Both the position numbers and the translations under genes were made by a program. A DNA stretch of 64,000 nt from an uncultured Opitutales bacterium. Lineage in GTDB: Bacteria > Verrucomicrobiota > Verrucomicrobiia > Opitutales > UBA2995. Of this stretch, positions 1 to 10,542 are shown one piece after another (positions within the stretch are counted from its first letter, which is position 1; each line of letters begins with the position of its first letter). The stretch is taken from contig CALJGU010000050.1 of assembly GCA_938075565.1 (NCBI GenBank), forward strand, positions 1 through 64,000, given 5' to 3'. The notes beneath the pieces were generated by a model. It worked only from the letters and a program-made list of their open reading frames with translations, did no database searches and was not told the origin of the DNA.

Positions 1-10
1 TTTTATTCTC

Positions 11-1267
11 ATGAACACAGCATCCAACTACGAACTCGCAAAAGAACAATACGCTTCCAGCGGCGTAGATACCGATACCGCACTGGAACGTCTGGCAACC
101 ATCCCGATATCGGTGCATTGCTGGCAAGGAGATGACGTTGCGGGTTTTGAAGGAGATTCAGGAATTACCGGAGGTGGCATCATGGCCACGGGCAACTACC
201 CGGGTCGTGCTCGCACCATTGATGAGCTCCGTAGTGATTTGGAAAAAGTCTACTCGATCGTTCCTGGCAAACATCGACTAAACCTGCATGCCAGCTATCT
301 GGATCATGGCGGTCAGAAGGTAGACCGAACGGACATTGAAGAAAAACACTTTCAGTCTTGGGCAGACTGGGCAAAGACCCAGGAGATCGGCCTCGATTTT
401 AACCCCACTTATTTCTCCCACCCACTGGCCAATGATGGCTTCACCCTCGCCCACCCCGATAAACACGTACGGGACTTCTGGATTGAGCATGGAAAACGAT
501 GCCGAAAGATCGGCGCTTTCTTCGGCCGCGAGCTAGAGAACACCTGTGTCACCAACATTTGGATACCCGATGGACTCAAGGATACGCCGGCCGACCGCAG
601 AGGCCCAAGAGAGCTTTTAACCGAGTCACTTGACGCCACTCTGGCAGAGTCTCTTGACCCCACCCACAATCTCGATGCCGTAGAGTGCAAACTCTTCGGA
701 CTGGGATCGGAAAGTTACGTCGTGGGATCGCACGAGTTCTACATGGGCTACGCCATCAAAAACCAGACGGTACTCTGTTTGGATGCTGGTCACTTCCACC
801 CGACCGAGTCGATCGCCGACAAGATATCGTCGGTTATGCTTTACGTACCCAGGTTGTTACTACACGTAAGCCGAGGGGTTCGCTGGGACAGCGACCACGT
901 GATCGTACTGAACGATGATCTACAATCTATAGCACGGGAATTGGTCGTGGGCGATTACTTGGATCGCACTCACGTAGGGCTGGATTTCTTTGATGCCAGT
1001 ATCAATCGCGTCGCGGCGTGGTCGATAGGCACACGAAACATCCTACGAGCGCTTTTAATCGCCCTACTGGAACCCACCGCACAGCTTCAGGAACTGGAAC
1101 GCAAAGGGGATTTCACAGGGCGAATGGCCATATTTGAATCCCTTAAGACCCTTCCCTTCGGTGCCATTTGGAATCAGTATTGTGAAACGAATGACGTCCC
1201 TCTGGATTCGGGACTGATGGGTCCCATTGAAAGCTACGAAAAAGAGGTATTGTCCACAAGAAATTGA
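11..1267 (+). CDS. rhaA: L-rhamnose isomerase
   Basis: Cytoplasmic aldose-ketose isomerase converting L-rhamnose to L-rhamnulose, the first step of rhamnose catabolism. At 418 aa it is full length for the family. From memory of the E. coli enzyme, all seven metal ligands appear conserved at a constant offset of nine residues: E225, D258, H261, H285, D293, D295 (in RWDSDH) and D325 (in GLDFFD). The N-terminal [11 protein letters not shown] segment is also typical. The ATG lies only 10 bases inside the window, so promoter and upstream partners are not visible. No rhaB or rhaD follows; the next gene is convergent. Rhamnose is a major unit of ulvan and other algal glycans, which fits the sulfatase-rich surroundings (inference). 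Confidence 0.96.
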   Translation: MNTASNYELAKEQYASSGVDTDTALERLATIPISVHCWQGDDVAGFEGDSGITGGGIMATGNYPGRARTIDELRSDLEKVYSIVPGKHRLNLHASYLDHGGQKVDRTDIEEKHFQSWADWAKTQEIGLDFNPTYFSHPLANDGFTLAHPDKHVRDFWIEHGKRCRKIGAFFGRELENTCVTNIWIPDGLKDTPADRRGPRELLTESLDATLAESLDPTHNLDAVECKLFGLGSESYVVGSHEFYMGYAIKNQTVLCLDAGHFHPTESIADKISSVMLYVPRLLLHVSRGVRWDSDHVIVLNDDLQSIARELVVGDYLDRTHVGLDFFDASINRVAAWSIGTRNILRALLIALLEPTAQLQELERKGDFTGRMAIFESLKTLPFGAIWNQYCETNDVPLDSGLMGPIESYEKEVLSTRN

Positions 1268-1400
1268 TAGGTGCCGCTTCAGCTACGCGCAAGTAGAACG
1301 AACTTGGACGCAGCTAAAGCAGCATTTACATTGAATCCAATCCTACCAAATATTTGGGAGAGCCAAGGGATAAGCGTCAGTGGATACCATCGACTGAAAA

Positions 1401-2123
1401 TCAGGCACTGATTGCAGATCGACCTCCATCAATGCCTATTATTTGCCCCGTGATCCAAGTCGACTGTTCAGAGAGAAGAAATGCAGCCATGGCCGAGATA
1501 TCGTCTGCCTCACCCAGTCGCTTTAGCGGGTGCGAATCAGCAAACGCCTTCACGGAGTTTACGTTACTCATAATCTTGGAGGCCAATGGCGTACGAGTAA
1601 GAGAGGGGGCTATGGCATTGACTCGAATGGAAGGTGCAAGCTCTGCGGCAAGCGATCGAGTTAGCCCCTCCACAGCTCCTTTGGCCATGCCTATGGAAGC
1701 ATGAAATTTAAAGCCCTGCTGAACTGCAACCGAAGAGAAGAAGACAACTGAGGTAGTTCCCTCGCATGCCCTCATAGCAGGTATGGCTGACTGCACGGCC
1801 AGAGCTCCTCCTAAAGCATTTATTTTGAAATCTTCAATGAACGCGTCCTGCTTAAAGCGAGTAATCCCCCCCAGGTTAATGTTTCCTACTGCATAGACGA
1901 GGCCTTTTACAGCACCCTCAACTTGGGTCGCCACACGGTCGAAAAGAGTGGGGTCTGTAACATCACCTACCGTGTAAGACGCTCCCAAGTCATTGGAAAT
2001 GGCGGCGAGCCGCTCCTCAGAACGAGCGACAAGATGCAAGCTGTACCCTTGCCTGGAAAGTAACCTGGCAGTGGACGCTCCGACTCCTCCAGAGCCGCCA
2101 TAGATAATAATTCTCTCTTTCAT
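1401..2123 (-). CDS. SDR family oxidoreductase with non-canonical active site
   Basis: A 240-aa short-chain dehydrogenase/reductase with a Rossmann fold. The N-terminal nucleotide-binding loop GGSGGVGAS is clear, and the C-terminus has the usual ITGQIIGIDGG signature. The segment aligned to the catalytic YxxxK reads IGMAK: the lysine is kept but the tyrosine position holds isoleucine, with HAS just before it. I recall a subgroup of SDRs with HASxxxAKGAV here, so this is probably a family trait rather than damage, but the chemistry cannot be assumed. It is convergent with rhaA. Substrate unknown. Confidence 0.88.
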   Translation of the reverse strand: MKERIIIYGGSGGVGASTARLLSRQGYSLHLVARSEERLAAISNDLGASYTVGDVTDPTLFDRVATQVEGAVKGLVYAVGNINLGGITRFKQDAFIEDFKINALGGALAVQSAIPAMRACEGTTSVVFFSSVAVQQGFKFHASIGMAKGAVEGLTRSLAAELAPSIRVNAIAPSLTRTPLASKIMSNVNSVKAFADSHPLKRLGEADDISAMAAFLLSEQSTWITGQIIGIDGGRSAISA

Positions 2124-2552
2124 GAAAAACTATTGATTTTTCCTAGAGTTAGCCCGCCTAGGCTTAATAGCCATCGGGAGGGATGATTGATTTAAAATCT
2201 TATCATTCTAAAGTGATTCAAGGTGGTTTCCGTGAGAATTTTTCCGGAGCCGCTTTTGGGTCTGACCAGGAGAGCCCAAAACACACTGAATGACGCGAAA
2301 TGCCTAGCAGGGACATACTGATTAAACAGAAGGAAAAGAAGATAACGAAAGATTAGAAAGTTCGGAAAATGAGACTGACCCTAAAATCTTACCACCGCGC
2401 CTAATTTTTTTGTAGGAACCGTTGCTCGCAGTCGGGCATGTCCACGGTCTTACGACCGTGGCTACATTTGATTACGAGGCTTCGGCGCTCTCGGCGATCA
2501 CACCCTACCATTAAAAGCCCACTCGTCCCTCGCCTCTCGTCACTCGCCCTGG
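2124..2552. other. Intergenic spacer with palindromic element
   Basis: No convincing gene in this 429-base spacer between the SDR start and the sulfatase stop. It holds a TGTAGGAACC...GCTCGCAGTCGG fragment resembling half of the GTAGGAGC repeat family seen elsewhere, and next to it a perfect 8-bp-arm hairpin (listed separately). The rest shows no recognised motif. Confidence 0.6.
2442..2461. repeat. Short palindrome CCACGGTC-TTAC-GACCGTGG
   Basis: Perfect 8-bp inverted repeat with a 4-base loop, preceded by T and followed by CTACATTT. A second copy at 30244-30263 has the same flanks and one compensatory base-pair change (C-G to T-A). It belongs to a small dispersed hairpin family. Confidence 0.75.
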
Positions 2553-4088
2553 TTAAAATTTTTCTGGAGCAACTTCCTTTAGAATCCCCATCAACTCTTT
2601 GACTTTGTGAGGATACTTCGAAGCCAGGTTGATCTGCTCCATAGGATCTTCGGACAGATGAAAAAGAAAACCGTCTTCAGGAACGGGAGTATTTTCGTTG
2701 GCATCAATCCCTAAGCGATGACGAACCACACCCGAGCCCCCTTGCGGAATGAATTTCCAATTTCCCTGACGGATGGCTAACTCTCCCAGGGCCTCCTCGA
2801 TTTGGTAATCACGACCCTCGGGTGAATGACCTAGTAAGGCAGGCAGGATATTCTGGCTGTCGTCGCTTGAACCATTGGGCATGGGCTTACCCAACAATGC
2901 GGCAATAGAAGCAAAGAGGTCCACTTGAGATACAATGGCATCGGAAATGCCCGGCTCAATTTTGCCAGGCCAAGTGACGATAAAAGGCATACGTGTGCCA
3001 CCTTCCCAGCGACCGTATTTTCCACCCCGCCACGGGCCAGCGGCCTGGTGGTCACCATTGCGCTCAATTGCGCCATCCCAGTAACCATCAAAAAGAACAG
3101 GACCATTGTCACTGGACAGCACAATCATGGTATTTTTGGTGAGGCCATTTTCTTCCAGAGCAAGAACGATTTGTTTCACACACCAGTCGAATTCCATGAC
3201 GGCATCCCCGCGTAGTCCGATGCTGGACGAACTGACAAACCGCTTGTGGGGAACACGAGGCACGTGGTTGTCGTGTGTGGCGAAGTAGAGAAAGAAGGGG
3301 TTGTCCTTTTCGCGCTCAATAAAGTCGACTGCTTTTTCCACAAATACATCGCCCATGTCTTCATCGACGAAACGTGCTTTATGGCCACCCGTCATGGTAC
3401 CTATCCGGCTCACGCCGTTGACGATGGTTCCGGAGTGCTGTTCATCGGCTTGCACTTTTAAGAGATGCGGATGAGAGATACCAGTCGGCTCATTGCCTAC
3501 TGGATCGCCGTAACTGACAGAAATGGGATCGTTTGGATCGTGGTCAACAATGTATCCATCTTCGATATACACGGAAGGAACACGATCTCCTGTGGCCGCG
3601 ATGTGAAAAGAGTAATCAAAACCGACCTCACGTGGGCCTGGTTTGATTTCAGCATTCCAATCAAGCGGCTCCGTTGCACTACCGAGCCCCAAGTGCCACT
3701 TACCCACCAAGGCGGTAGCATATCCTTCATCGCGCAGAAAGTTGGCAATGGTTGGCTTCTTGGGATCAATAATCAGCGGCGCATTGCCCGGGAGGATACG
3801 TGCACCTTTGTTGCGAAACGCATACTGACCGGTGAGCAGCGAGTAACGAGAAGGTGTGCAGGTGGCCGCTGAACAATAACCCGAAAGGAAGCGTAATCCA
3901 TTAGCCGCAAGCTTGTCAGTATATGCGGTATCCATTCCGGTTCCTCCGTAGCAACTAAAGTCACCATAGCCGATATCGTCGGCATAGATGAAAACGATGT
4001 TTGGCCGTTCGGCCTGCACTCTAGTGAGTAAAGCGAGGACGAACATGACGGTGAGAACAAGCAGATGTTTTGTGTAGCGTGGATTCAT
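2553..4088 (-). CDS. Secreted sulfatase (arylsulfatase type, family S1)
   Basis: A 511-aa type I sulfatase hydrolysing sulfate esters, probably on a glycan. A signal peptide of about 26 residues ends at VQA, so it is exported. The metal-binding ADDIGYGD follows (D37, D38), then the formylglycine motif C77-TPSR, GKWHLG around residue 130, and SSDNG further on. C77 must be oxidised to formylglycine for activity; no maturase gene is in the window. It sits downstream of, and on the same strand as, the hybrid two-component regulator at 4577-8536, a possible regulatory link. The exact substrate cannot be told from sequence alone. Confidence 0.93.
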   Translation of the reverse strand: MNPRYTKHLLVLTVMFVLALLTRVQAERPNIVFIYADDIGYGDFSCYGGTGMDTAYTDKLAANGLRFLSGYCSAATCTPSRYSLLTGQYAFRNKGARILPGNAPLIIDPKKPTIANFLRDEGYATALVGKWHLGLGSATEPLDWNAEIKPGPREVGFDYSFHIAATGDRVPSVYIEDGYIVDHDPNDPISVSYGDPVGNEPTGISHPHLLKVQADEQHSGTIVNGVSRIGTMTGGHKARFVDEDMGDVFVEKAVDFIEREKDNPFFLYFATHDNHVPRVPHKRFVSSSSIGLRGDAVMEFDWCVKQIVLALEENGLTKNTMIVLSSDNGPVLFDGYWDGAIERNGDHQAAGPWRGGKYGRWEGGTRMPFIVTWPGKIEPGISDAIVSQVDLFASIAALLGKPMPNGSSDDSQNILPALLGHSPEGRDYQIEEALGELAIRQGNWKFIPQGGSGVVRHRLGIDANENTPVPEDGFLFHLSEDPMEQINLASKYPHKVKELMGILKEVAPEKF

Positions 4089-4227
4089 AAAGCGATTGGA
4101 TCGTGTTATCTCAACATGAAGAAGGATAACCCTTCAGGTCAAATCAAAGCGAAAAATGGGGGCGAGGGACACAGGGCGAGGGGCGAGAGGTAATTGAGTG
4201 AGTAGATGTCGGTTATCGGTGGTCTTT

Positions 4228-4275
4228 GGTCAGTGGTCAGTGGTCAGTGGTCAGTGGTCAGTGGTCAGTGGTCAG
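4228..4275. repeat. Tandem heptamer GGTCAGT, about 6.9 copies
   Basis: Six full GGTCAGT units plus six bases of a seventh, perfectly identical, just upstream of the sulfatase gene at 2553-4088. Perfect short tandem repeats of this kind change copy number by slippage. Confidence 0.95.
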
Positions 4276-4333
4276 GAAACGAAATACAGGTAGGCGTGGG
4301 TTACACCCGGGCAGGAATGAGCGCGAATGGCTG

Positions 4334-4545
4334 GCGGGAGCGTGGGGAATTTGGAAGATTTAAGATGGGAGTTTGAAGCTGGGCGCGAGCGGGAGCGTGG
4401 ATTTTGAATGAGAGAAAGAGGAAGACTAAGAGGAGGAGGAAGAGAAGGATGGCGCTACACCCTTAAAGGAGACCGCCTTAGTGGCGGGAGCGTGGGCTCT
4501 TACCACAAAGGGCACGAAGGAACACGAAGGCTAGCGGGAGCGTGG
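4334..4545. repeat. Four dispersed copies of GCGGGAGCGTGG
   Basis: The 12-mer occurs four times within about 210 bases, all in one orientation, at irregular spacing (roughly 55, 95 and 50 bases). The flanks differ, so this is not a simple tandem array. Confidence 0.8.
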
Positions 4546-4576
4546 ACTGTGAATTAGAGGAAGACTGGTGAGGTGG

Positions 4577-7500
4577 TTAAGTCTTTTCAGTATCCACCAA
4601 TTTCTGAGCTCTGTATTTGGAGGGTGGGCAACCAAAGCGCTCTTTAAAACAGCGACTGAAGTAACTCACATCTGAAAAGCCCACGTCGAATGCGATTTCA
4701 GTGATATTGCCATCCTTGATTTCAATGCGCCGGGCAGATTCGTTGAGTCGCCTGACTTTAACATAGGAGGCCGGCGACATACCGGTGAGGTCGCGAAATT
4801 TTTTGTAGAAGCTACTCCGGCTCATGCCCATCTCTTCCGCGAATTGCTCCACTCCGAAGAACTCGTCCCCTAAGAAGTGGTTGGTGATCTCCTCTGCATT
4901 ATCGAGGAATTCTTTATCCACTGCACGAATTTCAGTGGTGGCCACGGGCAATAGACCATACTCAAGGCGGATGCGCTCACGGAGTCGTTCCTGTTGGGCT
5001 AACAGATTGGAGATCTTGAGTTTGAGCAGCCGGATAGAAACTGGTTTTGCAAGGTAGTCATCGGCTCCCAAGGACAGGCCTTCTTCCTCGTGGTGCTTCG
5101 TCTTAAATGCCGTAAGCATGATCACGGGTATATGACTTGTCGCTGGATTTATTTTCAGATGCTTACAAAGATCGAATCCATCTTGCTCCGGCATCATCAC
5201 ATCGGTAATCACAAGGTCAGGAATGGATTCCAGAATAAATGTTTCAGCAGCCAATCCATCTTTCGAAACGGAAACCTCATAGTCGTTCGCGAGCTCCGAG
5301 TGCATAAAGTTCAGCACATCGAGATTGTCTTCGGCTATGTGAATGTGAGCTCGACGAATTACATCCTCCTCATCTTCGCTTGGCTCAACGATATCGTCAT
5401 CCCCCTCCTCGACCATCGCGACAATCTCCTGGTCGCTTTTAAAAATCAGTTCGGGTTCGGCCACAGGTAAAGTCACGACAAAGAGAGTGCCACTCCCCTG
5501 CTCTTTGACTGGACTCTCGACGGCGATGGTGCCTTTGACGAGATCGACCAACTCTTTAACCAGAGCCAATCCCATTCCAACTCCCTGTTTCATTTTACCC
5601 GCTTTTTGAGAGCCTTGATAGAACGGTTCAAAAATATTTTCGAGGAGTTCTTTCGATATACCCATCCCCGTATCCTTTATTTCGAGACGAAGGCGTTGCG
5701 CCTGATCGCTCCCTTGATTCGGCACGATGGAAAGTTTTATCTCAATGCTTCCACCTGGGGGAGTGTACTTGATGGCATTGTGGATCAAATTATCGATGAT
5801 CTTGTAATAGCTATCCTCATCGAGTGAGTAACGGCAGGTATCGAAAGGAGTTTTAAAAGTCAGACTTTGCTTCTTCTCCTTCACCATAAAGTCGAAGGAT
5901 TCCATGATGTTCCTGATCAAGCTGACTAAATCAACCGGGTGTAAATCCGGCTGGTATTTCCTCTGCTCCACTCGCCGGAAATCCAAGAGCTGATCAATCA
6001 GATAAAGCAGACGGGATGTATTCGTCTGAATGGTTCGAAGATAATTATGCTTGGAAGCTGCTTTCTTATCCTCTTGGAGCAACTTTTCAACCGGCCCCAG
6101 AATCAAAGTCAGTGGCGTGCGCAACTCATGGGAGATATTGGTAAAGAAATGCAACTTGATACGCTCCAACTCAAGCAGGTGTTTCACGCGCTGTTTCGCG
6201 ACCAACACAATCAACCCAAAGATGAGCAAAACAATTAAACCCAACACAAATTGCGCCCACGTTTTTTGCCAGATGGGAAGTATGACTTCGAAGGTATGGC
6301 TGGCTGGTTCGAGTTCGATATTGAAGTCAGAGTCTCGGGTGCGCACGCGGATGGTGTGGAAGCCATCAGTCCAGTCCTCACGAGTCATACTACGTGCACT
6401 AGAAAAAGGGCTCCAAGGACCATCATCTACACTGTAAGAATAAGTGAGTGATTGCCGATCGGTCTTAGACCAAAAGTCCCCACCTCCCCAACTCAGCATC
6501 GCTGATTGAGAAGAGAATACTGCTGGCCGGCGATAGAAGCGAGTGACGGGAGGATGTTTGTCATTCATCACTCGTGTCGTCCGAAATAGGCTCTTCTTAA
6601 TGTCCGAGTAGTCTTCTGATTTCAATCCACGGTAATACCAATCCGTATGCGTTTCATTGATCCAGAAGGAACCATCCGAAGATATTCTTAAATCGCCTCC
6701 AACCCGGTAGAGTGAAAATTCAGATGAAGCAAAGGGCGCCCAAATATCCCCATCGAACCGATAGATCCCCTGATCCGTGGACACGATCGGATGCTCGCCA
6801 TCCAGAAGCAGAATATTCGAATAATGATGCTCCTCAATAACGGAACCCTCCGTCATGTTTTGCCACTCACCATCGTGCTGGCGAAAGACACCATTCCCCC
6901 AGAGAACGACCCAGACATCCTGATTGTTTGCAACCGCAACTTTATCTACCCAGATATCGCCAGCAAACTGGCCCGTCTGAACGGGTATACCGAACTCGAT
7001 ACGGTCCAGACTGTCTGCCCCAGACCAGATGGTATGATCAACCGGATCTTCAGCAATGGTCCAAGGACGAAAGGAGGTTTGAACAGAGTTGTGGTGATTA
7101 ACGGTGTACTTCCCATCCTCATATGAAACGCGAAGCATACCACCTAAGATATCCGGGTATTCGCTCCGAGCCTGACCACAGCTCAAAATCACATCCCCGT
7201 TGTGCAACTTAAGAATACCCTGATGACTAAACCCAGCCGCAAATTCCGGGTGAGTATATTGGGTCCATTCTTTTCCATCGTAGATACTGAATGACGCCTC
7301 CTCATTGTCAGAGCCGGCAACCAGGATATCACCATTGTCCATGACAATGACAGCAACAGGCGCATCGACTTTGGTTTCAGAAAAGGGAAATATCTCCCAC
7401 TCGGAGTTAGCTTTGCTTTCGTGAACCACATGCCCCTCTACATCCAAATACCAAAAGTCCCCATCCAATCCTTCCGCTTGAAAATGTAAGCCAGACAAAG

Positions 7501-8536
7501 AGCGGTATTGATGCTGCCGATAGTCAATACGAGTGATACCACCACCCGTCTCTACGACATACACATTGCCTCGGCCATCTTGAGAAAGGTAGGGCTGTCC
7601 ATCGGGAATAGGATAGTCAGGCCCCTTATAAACGACCCACTCTTGACCATCGTAGAGGTGAAGTGATCCCCGACCGATTACCCAGACTCGGCCGTCGGCA
7701 CTTTGCATAAGCGAGGTATTAAAATTGGCACCCCCATGAGATCGCAGATTGTGAGACTCCCAAGCCTTGGTCTCGATGTCGTAAATAAGAGCCCCGTCAT
7801 GCTCGTGGTTATTGATGACCCAAATTTGGTTTTCCTCGGTAGCTAGTATCCAAGACTGATGAACAAACTCCCGCTCACTTTCGTAGACTTTTATCCATTC
7901 ACTCTCAGAGACCAATTCGCCATCCACGATTGGACAACGGTAAACATCTCCCGTCGGGCCAACCACCATCCATAGATCTTTACCATCCTTGCCCAGGCAT
8001 AAGTCGTGAACACCTGAAGATGGTATCTCGTCGAATTGGTGCTCAATCAATTTAGTCCCATTAAATTCAAGAATACCATTATTACCGCAAATCCAGAAGC
8101 GACCATTTCCAGCCCTCACCACTTCACTGAGCGTGTTAATCTGAAGATCGTGTTCGAGGAGTGTTGTCCAGGCATCGTCCACATAGAGGTAGGCGCCTTT
8201 ATAACCCAACATGAGAATGTTGCCCTCCTCACCGAATCCAACGCGAATGGGTCGATCTTCTATTTCACGGGGAAGTTGAAGCGTCATCTGGCTCCATCCA
8301 TCATACAAAATAATGCGATCGTCGCCGTCTTTCTTTTGAATCAAGGCCTGCCCAGAAGGATGCACAACAATTCGACGGTTGTGACTCCCTAAGTCTTCTA
8401 GCCTCTGCCAACGCCAGCGATCCTCCAAAGGATCGGAGTATCTTGGCTCGTATGGCTGCTGAGCGTAGGCAAGATCCCCGAAGAAAACACTAAGGGCTAT
8501 AGCAAGAATTAGGGATCTGATTAAGTGGAGTATCAT
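4577..8536 (-). CDS. Hybrid two-component system sensor/regulator (HTCS)
   Basis: A 1319-aa single-polypeptide signalling protein of the kind known from Bacteroidetes glycan loci. In order: signal peptide (about 1-25), periplasmic two-component-regulator propeller repeats (about 30-690), a Y_Y_Y domain, a transmembrane helix (about 760-780), a histidine kinase with H803 in NISHELRTPL, an HATPase with GxGMGLAL, an acidic linker, a receiver domain with D1112 in ITDVMMP, and a C-terminal AraC DNA-binding domain (about 1210-1310). It should bind a glycan breakdown product outside the inner membrane and activate nearby genes; the adjacent co-oriented sulfatase is the likely target (inference). No frameshift is seen. 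Confidence 0.95.
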   Translation of the reverse strand: MILHLIRSLILAIALSVFFGDLAYAQQPYEPRYSDPLEDRWRWQRLEDLGSHNRRIVVHPSGQALIQKKDGDDRIILYDGWSQMTLQLPREIEDRPIRVGFGEEGNILMLGYKGAYLYVDDAWTTLLEHDLQINTLSEVVRAGNGRFWICGNNGILEFNGTKLIEHQFDEIPSSGVHDLCLGKDGKDLWMVVGPTGDVYRCPIVDGELVSESEWIKVYESEREFVHQSWILATEENQIWVINNHEHDGALIYDIETKAWESHNLRSHGGANFNTSLMQSADGRVWVIGRGSLHLYDGQEWVVYKGPDYPIPDGQPYLSQDGRGNVYVVETGGGITRIDYRQHQYRSLSGLHFQAEGLDGDFWYLDVEGHVVHESKANSEWEIFPFSETKVDAPVAVIVMDNGDILVAGSDNEEASFSIYDGKEWTQYTHPEFAAGFSHQGILKLHNGDVILSCGQARSEYPDILGGMLRVSYEDGKYTVNHHNSVQTSFRPWTIAEDPVDHTIWSGADSLDRIEFGIPVQTGQFAGDIWVDKVAVANNQDVWVVLWGNGVFRQHDGEWQNMTEGSVIEEHHYSNILLLDGEHPIVSTDQGIYRFDGDIWAPFASSEFSLYRVGGDLRISSDGSFWINETHTDWYYRGLKSEDYSDIKKSLFRTTRVMNDKHPPVTRFYRRPAVFSSQSAMLSWGGGDFWSKTDRQSLTYSYSVDDGPWSPFSSARSMTREDWTDGFHTIRVRTRDSDFNIELEPASHTFEVILPIWQKTWAQFVLGLIVLLIFGLIVLVAKQRVKHLLELERIKLHFFTNISHELRTPLTLILGPVEKLLQEDKKAASKHNYLRTIQTNTSRLLYLIDQLLDFRRVEQRKYQPDLHPVDLVSLIRNIMESFDFMVKEKKQSLTFKTPFDTCRYSLDEDSYYKIIDNLIHNAIKYTPPGGSIEIKLSIVPNQGSDQAQRLRLEIKDTGMGISKELLENIFEPFYQGSQKAGKMKQGVGMGLALVKELVDLVKGTIAVESPVKEQGSGTLFVVTLPVAEPELIFKSDQEIVAMVEEGDDDIVEPSEDEEDVIRRAHIHIAEDNLDVLNFMHSELANDYEVSVSKDGLAAETFILESIPDLVITDVMMPEQDGFDLCKHLKINPATSHIPVIMLTAFKTKHHEEEGLSLGADDYLAKPVSIRLLKLKISNLLAQQERLRERIRLEYGLLPVATTEIRAVDKEFLDNAEEITNHFLGDEFFGVEQFAEEMGMSRSSFYKKFRDLTGMSPASYVKVRRLNESARRIEIKDGNITEIAFDVGFSDVSYFSRCFKERFGCPPSKYRAQKLVDTEKT

Positions 8537-8711
8537 AGAGAAACAGGTCTCAAGGTGCCGCAGAACTGCCTCTTAAGTCAATGTTTCTAGAAGGGACTAA
8601 ACATCTGCTTCAGAACAGATATATTCAATAGTTCGAGAAAACTTTGCCAAGTGGACTCTCATGCGTAAACTGCCGTTCAGATTGAAATAACATTTCCTCT
8701 CCTTGCCCTTT

Positions 8712-10493
8712 ATGACACCGAAAAAGGACTCGTCGCCCTTTGTAGTAGAACTGATCAAGCCATCGCACTACGATGACCAAGGTTATGTCATTCGCTGGTG
8801 GAGAGCATGGATTCCCTCGAACTCTTTAGCGGTTCTTCACGGACTAACACTCGACGCGGCCCATCAGCAAATGCTGGGCCCGGACACCGAGTTCCTCATT
8901 CGTGCCTACGACGAGACGAATACGCGAATACTCATCAAGCGCATCGTCCGTCGCTTCAAAAAGCACGGCAATCGCGGCCTGGTTTGCCTGGTAGGCGTTC
9001 AGAGCAACCAATTTCCCCGCGCCTTGGCCATTGGTCGGCAGTTTCGAGAAGCAGGCCTCAAGGTCGCCATGGGCGGTTTCCATGTCAGTGGTTGTATATC
9101 CATGCTTTCAGAATTAACCCCAGAATTACAGGAAGCCGTTGACCTTGGCATTACTTTGTTTGCCGGATAATCGGAAGGGAGATTGGGAGATCTATTTCGC
9201 GATGCGGATGCAGATCAAATGAAGCCCATCTACAATTTCCTCAATGACCTGCCCGATCTGCAGGATGTCCCCGTCCCGTTTTTGCCCAACCGGAATGTTC
9301 GGCGGTATGCTCGATCCATTGGTTGTTTCGATGCCGGGCGCGGCTGCCCATTCTCCTGTAGTTTTTGCACCATCATCAATGTCCAGGGGCAAAAGTCTCG
9401 TTATCGCAATGGGGACGACGTGGAAGAAATTGTGCGGTCTCATATCAAAGGAGGCGTCGACACATTCTTCATCACCGATGACAACTTTGCTCGAAACAGA
9501 AACTGGGAAGAGATATTTGATCGGCTCATCCACCTGAGAGAAGAGGAACGCTTGGAAGTCTATTTCGTGATGCAGGTCGATACCCTCTGCCACAAGATTC
9601 CCAACTTTATAGAAAAGGCACAGCGCGCGGGTTGTCGCTTTGTATTCCTTGGATTGGAAAACATCAATTCCGACAGCCTACTCGCTGCTTCCAAAGGGCA
9701 AAACCGAATTACGGAGTACCGAAAAATGCTCCAAGCATGGCACAGCGTTCGGGTCATGACTTATTGCGGTTACATACTAGGATTTCCTGGAGATACTCCC
9801 GCTTCGATTGAGCGAGATATTGAGATCATTCAAAAAGAACTCCCGGTAGACCTACTTGAATTTTTTATCCTAACTCCCCTACCCGGCTCGGTCGATCATC
9901 GAGAGCTCTACATGAAAGGCACCTGGATGGATCCCGATTTGAACAAATACGACTTGGAACACGCCTGCCGGGAATTCGACTCCATGAGCCGGGAGGAAGT
10001 GGAGGGCATCTATCATAACGTATGGGGCATATATTATTCCTGGGAATATATCGAAACACTTATACGCCGGACCACCGCAGCCGGCATGCATGTTCCCAGA
10101 TTGGTATCCCTGCTTTTTGAATTTTATGGCAGCTACAAATTTGAACGACTCCACCCCCTCCAGAGTGGACTATTCCGAAGAAAGAGTCGAACCGCTTGTC
10201 GCCCCGAATTCCCAATGGAATCCCCATTCGTCTATTACCCCAAGCGACTGTGGGAAATGTTTCGCACCTACGTCCCTGCCACTCTTTGGCTAAGTAAACT
10301 GCTGCTGCTCTGGTGGAAGATCCATCGTGATCCTCAGAAAAAATCCTACTTGGACCTGGCAACAACGCCCGTCGAAAACCAACTGGATGAAAAACTAGAA
10401 CTGTTTGAAGTGACCGAGGCCGCAAGAAACACAGTTGCCAAAGCCAGAGAGAAACAACAAAGCTTATCGGAGGCTAGAGAACGCACACATTAG
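8712..10493 (+). pseudogene. B12-binding radical SAM protein, interrupted by in-frame TAA
   Basis: Two ORFs in the same frame (8703-9170 and 9183-10493) read as one protein of the cobalamin-binding radical SAM type. The N-terminal part has the B12-binding-like fold region (LVCLVGVQSNQF, MGGFHVSG). The second has the cluster-binding CPFSCSFC, then GVDTFFITDDNFARN and a C-terminal helical region. A single TAA at 9168-9170 separates LFAG from SEGRLGDLF; one base change (for example GAA to TAA) would explain it. Restarting at the TTG of 9183 would give a radical SAM half without its B12 domain. I place the start at ATG 8712; a TTG at 8703 is also in frame. It may be a recent pseudogene, a sequencing error or, less likely, two polypeptides. 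Confidence 0.8.
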
Positions 10494-10542
10494 AACTCTA
10501 GCCACTTTACAAAATCAACAGAATCTAAACATCCTAATTCAC

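Larger units (their letters stand above)
4089..4576. other. Repeat-rich intergenic spacer
   Basis: A 488-base spacer between the sulfatase start and the regulator stop with no gene. It contains a heptamer tandem repeat, four scattered copies of GCGGGAGCGTGG (near 4334, 4389, 4484 and 4534) and a CACGAAGGAACACGAAG segment near 4513 that recurs near 35255. Base composition is purine-rich on the plus strand. Confidence 0.7.

Noticed and set aside
4228-4275. Tandem heptamer as a CRISPR array
   Set aside because: Units are contiguous 7-mers with no spacers.
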